The notes beneath the pieces are model-generated. The model saw only the letters and a program-made list of their open reading frames with translations, was not told the origin of the DNA and did no database searches. A program made the position numbers and the translations under genes. From Chrysosporum bergii ANA360D (GTDB lineage Bacteria; Cyanobacteriota; Cyanobacteriia; Cyanobacteriales; Nostocaceae), in assembly GCF_029891735.1 (NCBI RefSeq), contig NZ_JANQDH010000073.1, positions 1 through 59,709 on the forward strand: DNA of 59,709 bases. The letters are read 5' to 3'. The stretch's first letter is position 1. Each line of letters starts with the position of its first letter. Positions 16,632-25,562 of this stretch are shown piece by piece.

Positions 16632-17216
16632 TTAGGGCGCAGCAGAGCAACCTTGCAAAACTTCAGTAGCAGTCAACTTGAGACTAGGAAACAAAGGAGA
16701 GGCGATATTGTCACCCCCTAAGTATAGCTTTTCCTCATAGAAACCCTCTACCCATTGCAAAACCGTCACCTTTTGCTCAATCGGGTCAACAATCCAATAT
16801 TCTGGAATTCCTCGCGCTCCATACTCAGATCGCTTGTAACGATAATCACGATTAGCCTGATTAACACTCACCACCTCCACCACTAACAAAGGCGGTGGCA
16901 TATCCATTAAAATTAAAGAGCGTGTAGCACCCTCCATCTCCTGGGCTAACTCCTCAGAAAATACCACTAAATCAGGCACACGCACCCCCACCATACGGCT
17001 ATTCACAGCAATTTCAGTTTTCATTCTTAACTGATAATATGGAATACCTAATTTTAGAAAATAGGCGACTAAAAACATCGCTATCCGAGAATTTAGCTCA
17101 CTTTCAGAAGGCATAGGTATTAATTTTCCGTTCTCCAATTCATATAAACTATCTGTACCATCATCAAATTCCAAAAATTCCTCAAAGGTCATCTTATTAG
17201 TAGTTGTAACTGTCAT
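16632..17216 (-). CDS. Uma2-family (DUF820) PD-(D/E)xK nuclease-fold protein
   Basis: A 194-residue member of Uma2/DUF820, a family hugely expanded in cyanobacteria, with a restriction-endonuclease-like fold and no settled function. Visible core: FLEFDDGTDSLYELENGKL, VPDLVVFSEE (the PD motif), PPLLVVEVVS (acidic strand) and ARGIPEYWIVDP. The start is the ATG at 17216, eight bases after GGGAG. It ends 33 bases before the arsM start on the same strand. A similar gene lies at 17488. Confidence 0.88.
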   Translation of the reverse strand: MTVTTTNKMTFEEFLEFDDGTDSLYELENGKLIPMPSESELNSRIAMFLVAYFLKLGIPYYQLRMKTEIAVNSRMVGVRVPDLVVFSEELAQEMEGATRSLILMDMPPPLLVVEVVSVNQANRDYRYKRSEYGARGIPEYWIVDPIEQKVTVLQWVEGFYEEKLYLGGDNIASPLFPSLKLTATEVLQGCSAAP

Positions 17217-17239
17217 AGTTATTTCTCCCAAATGTAGCT

Positions 17240-17345
17240 TAGTGCAAGCGAACTAGTTGAAGAATGGGGAAGGCGATTAAAATCGCCAACGGCTAACCCC
17301 CATGTCTGAAGCCATTAGCTCTGCTCTCCGTTGATATTTCGGTCA
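17240..17345 (+). repeat. 106-bp dispersed repeat, copy 2
   Basis: Same orientation as 6794-6899 with four mismatches over 106 bases. It holds only the last codons of the IS-associated small protein (SASELVEEWGRRLKSPTANP) and the hairpin-forming tail; the rest of the element is missing. Confidence 0.85.
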
Positions 17346-17367
17346 AAAAAACTTCTAATTCTTTTAT

Positions 17368-17446
17368 ATGGCGAATTTTGCCCAAGTGAGGTACATTTTT
17401 AGCGGGTAACATCTATTAAGCAGCGAACAGGATGCTCGCACTACAA
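17368..17446 (+). repeat. Dispersed repeat with agcga..tgctcgc palindrome, copy 1
   Basis: Reads gcgaattttgcccaagtgag, then gtacattttt, then agcgaacaggatgctcgc and actacaa. It is an inverted match to 25439-25514; the palindrome part recurs at 36403-36427 and the first part at 29911-29939. It directly follows the 106-bp repeat. Confidence 0.75.
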
Positions 17447-17487
17447 CAAGATCATTTAGATTTGTACCCCACGCTTATTGAGAAATG

Positions 17488-18078
17488 CTAGATCAAGTCT
17501 CCTAAACTGGGGGGGAGCATTTCTAAAATTACAATTTGCAAATCAGGAAAAGCTAAAGGTGAAATAGTTGCATCTCCCGGTAAAACCACAGCACTTGTAT
17601 AGCCTTGCTGAGTTGGTTCCCGAAAAACGTACAATTCACCCTTAGTCACATCTAACACCCAATAATCCATAATTCCCGCCAGGGAGTAAGCTTCCGCCTT
17701 CGTCTCGCAATCTATTTTTAAACTACTATCTGCTACCTCAATAATTAGATAAACTTCAGGTGGTGTAGGATGATGGTCCGCGTAGTCTAAAGCATCTACT
17801 TTAACAACAGCAATATCTGGTTCTGGTTCGGATCGTTCATTTAACTTAATGGGATCTTGGATAGATACCCACGCCCGATTTCCCAAACGGTTTTTGAGTA
17901 AGTAATCTGTTCTCCCCACTGCTGACCGATGGGCTGTTCCCTTAGCAACCATCCAGATAATTTTTCCCTCTAAAAGTTCCACACGTTCGTCCACGCCAAA
18001 AATTCCGGCCTCAGCCATGCGGTGATATTCTTCCACAGTCCACAGGCGCAGAGGTAAGGTTGTTTCTAGGTTTTGCAT
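17488..18078 (-). CDS. Uma2-family (DUF820) PD-(D/E)xK nuclease-fold protein
   Basis: A 196-residue second Uma2 protein, clearly diverged from the one at 16632. Core motifs: WTVEEYHRMAEAGIFGVDER, VELLEGKI, EPEPDIAVV (PD motif), PPEVYLIIEVADSSLKID (acidic strand) and LAGIMDYWVLDV. The 271-base gap to the neighbouring Uma2 gene is filled with two dispersed repeats. Same strand as the helicase gene upstream, from which it is 81 bases away; a common function cannot be shown. Confidence 0.88.
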   Translation of the reverse strand: MQNLETTLPLRLWTVEEYHRMAEAGIFGVDERVELLEGKIIWMVAKGTAHRSAVGRTDYLLKNRLGNRAWVSIQDPIKLNERSEPEPDIAVVKVDALDYADHHPTPPEVYLIIEVADSSLKIDCETKAEAYSLAGIMDYWVLDVTKGELYVFREPTQQGYTSAVVLPGDATISPLAFPDLQIVILEMLPPSLGDLI

Positions 18079-18159
18079 AGCTTTTCTAGCAAGTATGAAA
18101 ATCGTGGGTATTTCTATTTTAACATTTCAACTTGATATGTTGGCAAAAACATGATACCA

Positions 18160-20337
18160 TTATGACTCTATTTCTTCTCCTGTATTGATTTTAGGAGGTT
18201 TTTTGTAAGTGAATGTAAAGGTATCTCCACTTTTAATTACTTGGTTAATTTCATGATAAAAAGCATAATCACCAATACCACTCATACAAGCCCAACCCCT
18301 TGAGCGTGTTAACGCAACAAATAATTGATTTCTGAGATTAGGATCACTTTCATTTTCTGCAATTTTATCAACTCCAACAACATAAACCATATTAGCCTCA
18401 TTTCCTTTGGCTCGGTGAATGCGAGAAATTGTTACCCCTCCTTCACACCAAAATCTATCTGGATTTAATGTTCCCGCTTGAAAATTTGGCTTTAACTGAT
18501 TCAATCTTTTTGCCGCCGCAATGTAAACATCAATGCCTTTTTTGATCAAAAACTCTCCCACTTCTGTTTCCAGATTAGGAGCCTCTTTAACTGAACCTAA
18601 AACCACTATTAAAATATCCCTACTAGGTTTTAGTCCATCTTCCTCAAGATTATATTTAATCCTTTCCGCTAAAGCTTCTAATTCTTGCCTGCGAGATTCA
18701 TAAATATTAAACTCTAGCACTGGTTTTTGCCATAATTTAGGGATGGGATTTGGCGAATTTTCTGGGGGACGATGTAAAACAATTTTTTGCCCAGGAGGAT
18801 TAAATTGACCTTCTTTAATTTCATAACCAATTGATTCCCAACTCCTCCTATTAGTTAATCCTTGTAGCATTCCATCAGGACGTAATAATCCCATACCCAG
18901 TGCGTGAGCAGTGGTGATAATTTCTCCAGGAGTTCTATAACAACGGTGCATTATTTCACTTTTTTTAATTCCCCCCCTATGGTTTCCCTGAACTAAATTA
19001 GTCAAACTTTTACCAAATAACTCCTTAGCCGTTGGTATTTTTAAACTATCTAAACTTTGAGCTTCATCATAAGCCCATATTAAACAACGTTGCTCGGCAG
19101 ATTCATTATTAACAGGACGTAAGGCTTGATAAGCCATCCAATAAATAGCTTGCTTATATTCATTATCTTTGAAAAACATCCTCTCATTTTCACTCACCAG
19201 GTCTTGTCCTTCATCAATGAGAATCGCATCAAATATAGGCTGAATTTCTGTCTGATTTAATAATCTCTTAGCACATTCAGCTAATCCCTCATTGGGACTT
19301 AAATCACGAATCGCCGGAAGAGGTGAAACGCCATGTGTTTCACAAATGGTTGAATATAAACCCGGTCGGTTGCTACCACCCCAAGCATGAAGAATCTTTA
19401 GCTTTTTCTTTACTGTTTCATCATAGACAACCTCCCCATTACTAAATCGTTTTAACCATCGGTCAACAAAGCTTTCAATTTGTCCATATAAAGAACGGGT
19501 GAAAAACACTAAAGCAATATCCCAATCAGGATGCTTTAAATACATATTGGCAGCTTTTTGACACAATAAAACCGTTTTACCTGAACCAGCAATTCCCCGT
19601 ATTCGTTGGACTCCTGGAGGAATTTCCTTACCAATATGTTCTTGTTGTAAATCAGTTTCATACAGCAATTCATTGAGAATATTAAGAACAGCTGCTCTAT
19701 TTTGATGCTGTTGAACAGCCCCCGAAGGCTTACGAAGTATAGGAGTTCCACTCACAACAGCGCGCAATATTTTCCATTGTTCATCATTGAGTTGCTCTCC
19801 TGTAACCGTTGGCTGTAATTGACAAATTCTTTCAAAAAAAGCTGTTTTGTACAAATTATTTTTAAATATGATAGGTGGACAATTGGGTATTTGATCAAAC
19901 CCCCTTTGTTGCCACTCTTCCATGGTGATTTCTGGTAAAGCAACTACAGCCCTTCCCGTAATTTTCCGGAAAATAGAATCTTCTCGATCGCAATATGATA
20001 ACAGTGCTAATAATGAACGATAAGAACGTTGTGCAGGATTAGACAGAATAATCGTATCTTGGGTAAATTCCCATTGATCACCATTAATACCCACCAGCTG
20101 ATCAATAGTAATATTTTCGATTTCCAGAATAATTAACCCCAATTCTCGATCCACAATGACAATATCTGGTTCTTTTCTTACTTCCCCTATTTTCGAGAAC
20201 AGGGGATAACGCCAATATCCTATGCAGTCCCGATGGGCAAAACCTTCTTTAGTGCTTTTCCAGATTTTATCATGAGTATCTTGTTTATCATTAGATATAG
20301 GTTCACTGGTGATAAACTTACGTTCCTTCTCAGTCAT
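18160..20337 (-). CDS. NERD-type domain/superfamily I helicase fusion
   Basis: A 725-residue protein with an N-terminal nuclease-related (NERD-like) domain and a UvrD-like helicase/ATPase. The N-domain core is KEPDIVIVDRELGLIILEIE; the usual NERD E-x-K is E-I-E here, so the lysine is missing. The ATPase has Walker A RGIAGSGKTVLL (about 247-258), Walker B AILIDEGQDL, and C-terminal motifs VTISRIHRAKGNEANMVYVVG-like and LFVALTRSRGW. The start is the ATG at 20337, eight bases after AAAGGA; an in-frame ATG lies 12 codons upstream. Proteins of this architecture occur in accessory and defence contexts, but no partner nuclease is proven here. Cytosolic. Confidence 0.85.
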   Translation of the reverse strand: MTEKERKFITSEPISNDKQDTHDKIWKSTKEGFAHRDCIGYWRYPLFSKIGEVRKEPDIVIVDRELGLIILEIENITIDQLVGINGDQWEFTQDTIILSNPAQRSYRSLLALLSYCDREDSIFRKITGRAVVALPEITMEEWQQRGFDQIPNCPPIIFKNNLYKTAFFERICQLQPTVTGEQLNDEQWKILRAVVSGTPILRKPSGAVQQHQNRAAVLNILNELLYETDLQQEHIGKEIPPGVQRIRGIAGSGKTVLLCQKAANMYLKHPDWDIALVFFTRSLYGQIESFVDRWLKRFSNGEVVYDETVKKKLKILHAWGGSNRPGLYSTICETHGVSPLPAIRDLSPNEGLAECAKRLLNQTEIQPIFDAILIDEGQDLVSENERMFFKDNEYKQAIYWMAYQALRPVNNESAEQRCLIWAYDEAQSLDSLKIPTAKELFGKSLTNLVQGNHRGGIKKSEIMHRCYRTPGEIITTAHALGMGLLRPDGMLQGLTNRRSWESIGYEIKEGQFNPPGQKIVLHRPPENSPNPIPKLWQKPVLEFNIYESRRQELEALAERIKYNLEEDGLKPSRDILIVVLGSVKEAPNLETEVGEFLIKKGIDVYIAAAKRLNQLKPNFQAGTLNPDRFWCEGGVTISRIHRAKGNEANMVYVVGVDKIAENESDPNLRNQLFVALTRSRGWACMSGIGDYAFYHEINQVIKSGDTFTFTYKKPPKINTGEEIES

Positions 20338-20436
20338 GGTGACATCCTTTTGATTGGCGTTAGGCTGCTGCATGATTTAGAATATCACAATTAAATCCGC
20401 TACATATATTCCTCCATTAACCACAGAAGAAAATGA

Positions 20437-21168
20437 CTAATCACCAATTAAAATTTCATCTAGTCTATGAATTACCACATCCGCACCCTGGACATGATCT
20501 GACCTACCAACCCAGGTAATACCAATACAACCTGCGGCTTCGGCATAACGTGCCATTTGCATATCACCAACAGCATCTCCCACCATTAATGTACTCCCTG
20601 GTGCTACCCCCAAAGCTTGACAAGCCTGTAAAAACAATACTGGGTCCGGTTTACTTGGTCCTTCATCCACCCCCTTTTGTACCTGGATGTAATCACTTAA
20701 TTGGTGTCGGATGACAAAATCACTCACCTCCGCAGTAGTTGCTGCGGAAATGATACCTAATTTTATCCCTGCTGCTGACAAAGACTTGAACAAATCCAAA
20801 CTACCTGTAAACAGTGGTGCGGGAGTTGTACTGAGATATTTTTCAGCTTCCTCTAAAGATTGACGTGCTATTTTTAAACACTCAAACCATCCTCTCCCAG
20901 TTTCGGCAATATATGCAGCTGCGGCAATTTCTGTTTCCCGACGACTAGCTACAGAAATTAAACCCGCTGGGTCTAGGGTGTCCCCATTAATGCCAAAAGC
21001 CATTAATAACGGTTCCCCAATTCCGGGAATTTGCGCGTCTATGATGCGGGCGCTTTTTTGTCCGAGCGATCGCAAGTATCCTTGGGAATCCTCTATTGTA
21101 CCATTTTTATCAAAAAAAATCGCCTCGATATTGGCAAAACTGATATTTCTACATTGAATAGTTACCAA
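20437..21168 (-). CDS. HAD-family hydrolase with altered motif I
   Basis: A 243-residue haloacid-dehalogenase-like protein of the phosphoglycolate phosphatase type. Motif I reads IFFDKNGTIEDS; the family has DxDGT, so the second, general acid/base aspartate is Asn (codon AAT, one base from GAT). Motif II is IISAATTA, motif III GPSKPDPVLF with the lysine, and motif IV LMVGDAVGDMQMA. I prefer the TTG start at 21168 (MVTIQCRN), six bases after AGGGGGA, over the TTG nine codons upstream. It is divergent from the dioxygenase gene. Substrate unknown; it may be weakly active, inactive or serve another role. Confidence 0.85.
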   Translation of the reverse strand: MVTIQCRNISFANIEAIFFDKNGTIEDSQGYLRSLGQKSARIIDAQIPGIGEPLLMAFGINGDTLDPAGLISVASRRETEIAAAAYIAETGRGWFECLKIARQSLEEAEKYLSTTPAPLFTGSLDLFKSLSAAGIKLGIISAATTAEVSDFVIRHQLSDYIQVQKGVDEGPSKPDPVLFLQACQALGVAPGSTLMVGDAVGDMQMARYAEAAGCIGITWVGRSDHVQGADVVIHRLDEILIGD

Positions 21169-21396
21169 AATATTTCCCCCTAGCAAACCTGGCAATATTT
21201 TAACCTTGCCAGTCCACTACAATCAAAGGAAACAAGCCTCTATCCCTGACATGACTCAACCTTCCCACCCTTGAGGAAGATGGAACTCATCATACATTGA
21301 GGCAGTATTACAATCATATCCACCCTGTCAGTAATAAGACATGACCAAAAAACAACCATGATAGTCTTTTCTGGCAGGAAAAACTGTTTTCAGACC

Positions 21397-22236
21397 ATGG
21401 CAGAACATTTGAGACTGGGCGTAGAAGTATTACCAAAATGTAATCTAGCGCAAATTACAACTCAACAGATCAGTAATTTGAAACAAGCTTTATGGGAGCA
21501 TGGCGTAATTGTTGTTAAAAACCAAAATTTAACTGCATCACAGTTAAAGGAATTTGCTGATAAAACCTTTGGTCAATCCCCCATTAATTATCCATCTAAA
21601 CCCGTTGACCCCAACATTGATTTAGATTTACAAAGTCCTGGTGTATCTATTTTAGGAAATCCCCAAGGGTATAGCCAAGAAATTATCGGTAAGTTTGCTT
21701 GGCAATGGCATCATGATAAAGATTTTCTTCCCAAAACAGATGGTTTAGATATGAATGCTTTATATGTCGTCATGCTTTATGGAGTAGAAATACCCCCCGC
21801 CAACACAACAGCTTTCCTGGACATGATACAAGCTTACAACCATCTCGAACCCGCACATCAACAGCAATTACAGCAAATGTCTATGTATCATCTACCACCA
21901 AGAACATATCAACCAGGAGACGATGTACCGATGAAAACGCACCCCATTGTTTCCACACATCAAGTAACTGGGAAAAAAGGATTATATCTTGGCTCAGATA
22001 CATCAATTGTTGTGGGTATGGAAGATAAATTAGATTTGGCTAAACAATTCTGGCAACAATTATTTCAAACTGTTCTAGATCGGACACCAGTTTATCATCA
22101 TGTATGGCAGCCTGGTGATCTTGTGGTTTGGGACAACTCCCAAGTCATGCACGCTGGTATTCCCTACGATGCGAGCAAATATAAGCGGGTGGCTTTACGT
22201 GTAGGAGTGGTAGACAGCATCCCTACAAATAACTAA
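21397..22236 (+). CDS. TauD/TfdA-family Fe(II)/2-oxoglutarate dioxygenase
   Basis: A 279-residue non-haem iron dioxygenase. The iron ligands are visible as the HxD in WQWHHDKDF and the distal His in NSQVMHAGIPYD, followed by the 2-oxoglutarate arginine in YKRVALRVGV. KVKNQNLTAS-like and FGQSP segments match the TauD fold. Members act on taurine, sulfonates, alkyl sulfates, amino acids or natural products, and the substrate here is open. I prefer the ATG at 21397 (MAEHLRLG) over 21358; neither has a good ribosome site. Its end overlaps the convergent sulfurtransferase gene by 14 bases; that neighbour hints at sulfur metabolism without proving it. Confidence 0.85.
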   Translation: MAEHLRLGVEVLPKCNLAQITTQQISNLKQALWEHGVIVVKNQNLTASQLKEFADKTFGQSPINYPSKPVDPNIDLDLQSPGVSILGNPQGYSQEIIGKFAWQWHHDKDFLPKTDGLDMNALYVVMLYGVEIPPANTTAFLDMIQAYNHLEPAHQQQLQQMSMYHLPPRTYQPGDDVPMKTHPIVSTHQVTGKKGLYLGSDTSIVVGMEDKLDLAKQFWQQLFQTVLDRTPVYHHVWQPGDLVVWDNSQVMHAGIPYDASKYKRVALRVGVVDSIPTNN

Positions 22237-23044
22237 TCCAGTCACTCCAACCACCAGCATAAAGTTTTCCAGTATGAATATTAGCTAGTGCTAAAGAAAG
22301 CAAATTCACACAAGCAGTTACACCAGAACCGCAATAAACTATAATTTCCTCAGCATTTGCTAACTTGTCCCATCGTTGGCGTTGCTGTGAGGGGGAAAGT
22401 AAATAACCAGAAGCGTCTGTAACTTCTGCCCAAGGATAGTTAACAGCGCCGGGAATATGACCCGCAATTTTATCTATTGGTTCTCTTTCTCCTCCGTAGC
22501 GATCGCTTGATCGAGAATCCACCAAAGCCACTGTCGGTAAATCTTTGCGACTTTTTACATCCTCAAAATCCACTACCAATTTTGTCATAATTTGGGGAAT
22601 AAAATCACCCGGCTTCAGTGATGGAATCACACTTGTTACAGGATAACCGGCTTTTTGCCATGCTGTAAACCCTCCATCTAACACCACTACTTGCTCATGT
22701 CCTAGATAGCGTAATAACCACCACAGACGAGATGCAAAAGCCAAGCGGGAGTCATCATAAGCTACTACTAAAGTTTTTTGAGAGTTTACACCCATAGCTG
22801 ATAATTTGTCAGCTAGATCCTGGACATGGGGTAAAGGATGTCTCCCGCCATGCTGACCCACAGCACTGGAAAGATCCTGATTCAAATCCAGATAATGAGA
22901 ATATGCAATGTGACTTCCTTGATATTGTTGTTTTCCCAGTTGTGGGTCAGCTAGAGAAAAGCGACAATCTACAATCACCACCTGTGGATCATTCAGATGT
23001 TGCAACAGCCAAGACGGAGAAACAAAAAATTGGGTATTAGCCAT
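22223..23044 (-). CDS. Thiosulfate/3-mercaptopyruvate sulfurtransferase (two rhodanese domains)
   Basis: A 273-residue tandem rhodanese protein that transfers sulfane sulfur to a thiol or cyanide. The N-terminal domain (VIVDCRFSLADPQLGKQQY, DLADKLSAMGV) is inactive by sequence; the C-terminal domain carries the catalytic cysteine in IVYCGSGVTACVNLL. The CGSGVT loop favours a mercaptopyruvate-type assignment (SseA-like), but substrate preference is not certain. DSRSSDRYGGEREPIDKIAGHIPGA is the usual second-domain entry. Cytosolic. It starts 73 bases from the divergent methyltransferase gene. Confidence 0.92.
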   Translation of the reverse strand: MANTQFFVSPSWLLQHLNDPQVVIVDCRFSLADPQLGKQQYQGSHIAYSHYLDLNQDLSSAVGQHGGRHPLPHVQDLADKLSAMGVNSQKTLVVAYDDSRLAFASRLWWLLRYLGHEQVVVLDGGFTAWQKAGYPVTSVIPSLKPGDFIPQIMTKLVVDFEDVKSRKDLPTVALVDSRSSDRYGGEREPIDKIAGHIPGAVNYPWAEVTDASGYLLSPSQQRQRWDKLANAEEIIVYCGSGVTACVNLLSLALANIHTGKLYAGGWSDWISYL

Positions 23045-23117
23045 AAATCACTGAAAATAATAGAACAGGGAACAAGCAAAAATAAATTACCTGTATGGAG
23101 TTTTTGCAAAAATTAAT

Positions 23118-24005
23118 ATGTCAGAAATAGAAAAATTTACACCCCAACCAACAGCAGATGGTTCATTTACCTTTAAGTCCCAAGAGTTTAATGAATTGTT
23201 TCATAGTCACTTTGGAGCTAAACAAGAGAGTTTTTTAAAATTTGTGCTTCCTACTCAACTAACACAATCTGCCCAAAAACCAGTTTTGCGGCTATTAGAT
23301 GTTTGTTATGGTCTAGGATACAACACAGCTGCCGCTTTGGAGACTATTTGGGCAGTAAATCCTCATTGTTACGTGGAGTTAATTGGCTTAGAAATAAATC
23401 CAGCCGTCCCACAAGCTACCATCACTCAGAATTTATTCCACACATGGAACTCTCAACAAACCACAATTTTGTCCCAACTAGCATTTAATCACCAAGTGCA
23501 AACAGATTATCTTCACGCCAAACTACTTATTGGTGATGCTAGAAGCTCAATTACACAAGTATATGAATCTGGCTTTCAAGCTGATGCAGTTTTTTTAGAC
23601 CCTTTTTCTCCCCCTCGTTGTCCTCAGTTATGGACAATTGAATTTATCCAAAAAGTTTCCCAGTGTTTACACCCTGATGGTTTGTTAGCAACTTATTCTT
23701 GTGCTGCTGCTGTGCGTACAGCCCTCTTAGCTGCTGGGTTGGAAATAGGTTCTACTCCCCCTGCGGGTAGGCGATGGCCTGGTACAGTTGCAGCTTACCC
23801 AAAGCAACAGTCGGGAATATCCTTTTCAAATTCTCTCCCCCCTCTGTCAGCACAGGAACAAGAACACTTGCAAACTCGCGCTGCTATTCCCTACCGGGAT
23901 TACCAATTACAAGATCCTGCTCATATCATTATCATGCGGCGACAACAAGAACAACACAACAGCCCACTAGAACCCACTTCCCATTGGCGAAAGCGCTGGT
24001 TATGA
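23118..24005 (+). CDS. MnmC-like SAM-dependent methyltransferase (DUF752)
   Basis: A 295-residue stand-alone methyltransferase of the MnmC C-type (mnm5s2U tRNA) family. Visible features are the start TPQPTADGSFTFKSQEFNELFHS, the SAM motif RLLDVCYGLGYNTAAALE, an acidic LIGLEINP strand, ADAVFLDPFSPPRCPQLW and the tail GRRWPGTVAAYP. There is no FAD oxidoreductase half as in the E. coli bifunctional MnmC. It could finish wobble uridines made by MnmG, also in this window, by methylating the aminomethyl intermediate. Followed by glmU in the same direction after 78 bases. Confidence 0.82.
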   Translation: MSEIEKFTPQPTADGSFTFKSQEFNELFHSHFGAKQESFLKFVLPTQLTQSAQKPVLRLLDVCYGLGYNTAAALETIWAVNPHCYVELIGLEINPAVPQATITQNLFHTWNSQQTTILSQLAFNHQVQTDYLHAKLLIGDARSSITQVYESGFQADAVFLDPFSPPRCPQLWTIEFIQKVSQCLHPDGLLATYSCAAAVRTALLAAGLEIGSTPPAGRRWPGTVAAYPKQQSGISFSNSLPPLSAQEQEHLQTRAAIPYRDYQLQDPAHIIIMRRQQEQHNSPLEPTSHWRKRWL

Positions 24006-24083
24006 CCAAATCAAAATCCTGATTTTTGCCGTGGCTGGTTTTCCTTTAAGATATATCAAACTGTTATATTTGATCAATAAATT

Positions 24084-25433
24084 ATGGTAGTTGTAGCAAT
24101 TCTCGCAGCAGGACGCGGTACCAGGATGAAATCACATCTACCCAAGGTTTTACACTCTTTGGGCGGGCGATCGCTACTGGAAAAAGTTCTGCACAGTGTA
24201 GAACCCGTTTCACCTTCACGGCGGATAGTCATTGTTGGCTATCAAGCCCCATTGGTGGAAGCAGCAATAGAATCTCATGATGTAGAATTTGTCCAACAAA
24301 CCCAACAGCTAGGTACTGGTCACGCCATCCAGCAGTTACTACCCCACCTGGAGGGGTACACCGGGGATTTACTAGTACTAAATGGCGATGTACCATTATT
24401 ACGCCCCCAAACCCTAGAAAAACTATTACAAACTCACCGAGAAAATGGCAACGCAGCCACCATTCTCACCGCCAAATTAACTCAACCCAAAGGCTACGGG
24501 CGAGTTTTTTGTGATAGTGACAACATTGTTCAACGAATTGTAGAAGACAAAGACTGTACTGATATTCAAAAACAAAATTGTCGGGTTAACGCTGGGGTTT
24601 ACTGTTTTCATTGGCATAACTTAGCTGAGGTTCTCCCCCACCTACAAGCCAACAATGCCCAAAAAGAATATTACCTCACAGATGCCGTAACTCAAGTTGG
24701 TAAGGTCATGGCTGTTGATGTGGAAGATTACCAAGAAATTCTCGGCATCAACGATCGCCTACAACTAGCAAACGCCTACGAAATTTTACAAAAACGAGTC
24801 AAAGAAAAATGGATGATGTCCGGTGTTACCCTCATCGATCCCCACAGCATCACCATTGATGACACCGTAGAGTTACAGCCTGATGTAATTATTGAACCCC
24901 AAACCCATCTACGGGGAAATACGACCATTCAAACAGGTAGTCGCATTGGACCTGGCAGCTTAATTGAAAATAGCCAACTGGGTGAAAACGTCACAGTGCA
25001 GTATTCTGTGGTTAAAGATAGCATTGTACGAGCAGGAAGCCGAGTTGGACCCTATGCTCACTTACGTGGTCATGCAGTAGTGGGTGCTAATTGTCGTGTA
25101 GGTAATTTCGTGGAGTTGAAAAACAGCCAATTAGGTGATAGGACTAACGCAGCACATTTATCATATTTGGGTGATACCACCACAGGTACTAAAGTAAATA
25201 TTGGTGCTGGTACTATTACCGCCAATTATGACGGGGTGAAAAAACATCCCACCAAAATCGGCGACGGTACTAAAACCGGTTCTAACAGTGTTTTAGTAGC
25301 ACCAGTCACATTAGGAGATAATGTTTATGTAGCCGCAGGTTCAACTGTTACAGAAGATGTACCTGATAATGCCTTAGTAATTGCCCGTAGTCGTCAGGTA
25401 GTTAAACAAGATTGGCAACAGCAAAAATCATAG
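24084..25433 (+). CDS. glmU: Bifunctional UDP-N-acetylglucosamine pyrophosphorylase/glucosamine-1-phosphate N-acetyltransferase
   Basis: Makes UDP-GlcNAc for peptidoglycan and other envelope polymers in the cytosol. The 449-residue length is normal. The N-terminal pyrophosphorylase has [18 protein letters not shown] and [12 protein letters not shown]; residues about 245-440 are a left-handed beta-helix of hexapeptide repeats ([18 protein letters not shown]-type), including [17 protein letters not shown] and [21 protein letters not shown] of the acetyltransferase site. Preceded by the MnmC-like gene, with a repeat just downstream and no clear intrinsic terminator. Confidence 0.96.
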   Translation: MVVVAILAAGRGTRMKSHLPKVLHSLGGRSLLEKVLHSVEPVSPSRRIVIVGYQAPLVEAAIESHDVEFVQQTQQLGTGHAIQQLLPHLEGYTGDLLVLNGDVPLLRPQTLEKLLQTHRENGNAATILTAKLTQPKGYGRVFCDSDNIVQRIVEDKDCTDIQKQNCRVNAGVYCFHWHNLAEVLPHLQANNAQKEYYLTDAVTQVGKVMAVDVEDYQEILGINDRLQLANAYEILQKRVKEKWMMSGVTLIDPHSITIDDTVELQPDVIIEPQTHLRGNTTIQTGSRIGPGSLIENSQLGENVTVQYSVVKDSIVRAGSRVGPYAHLRGHAVVGANCRVGNFVELKNSQLGDRTNAAHLSYLGDTTTGTKVNIGAGTITANYDGVKKHPTKIGDGTKTGSNSVLVAPVTLGDNVYVAAGSTVTEDVPDNALVIARSRQVVKQDWQQQKS

Positions 25434-25438
25434 CAATC

Positions 25439-25514
25439 TTGTAGTGCTGGCTTCCTGCTCGCTGCTTAATACAGTACCAGTAAAAATGTACCTCACTTGG
25501 TCAAAATTCGCTAT
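25439..25514 (-). repeat. Dispersed repeat, copy 2 (inverted relative to 17368-17446)
   Basis: The minus strand reads atagcgaattttgaccaagt, then gaggtacattttta and agcgagcaggaagccagcactacaa, matching copy 1 with scattered changes. It fills most of the gap between glmU and the convergent peptidase gene and may act in 3' ends. Confidence 0.75.
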
Positions 25515-25562
25515 CAGCTAGGGGGGCTGGAAGTGAGGTCATCACTCCAAGCCCCTTCTCAG

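Noticed and set aside
16632-20337. Known defence systems such as Gabija, Zorya or BREX
   Set aside because: None of their partner genes is present; only a NERD-helicase and Uma2 proteins are seen, so naming a known system would be unsupported.
22223-22236. 14-base overlap of the dioxygenase and sulfurtransferase genes as a sign of a wrong frame
   Set aside because: The overlap is convergent, and both proteins end in plausible family termini; short convergent overlaps also occur at 3556-3559 and 31101-31104 here.
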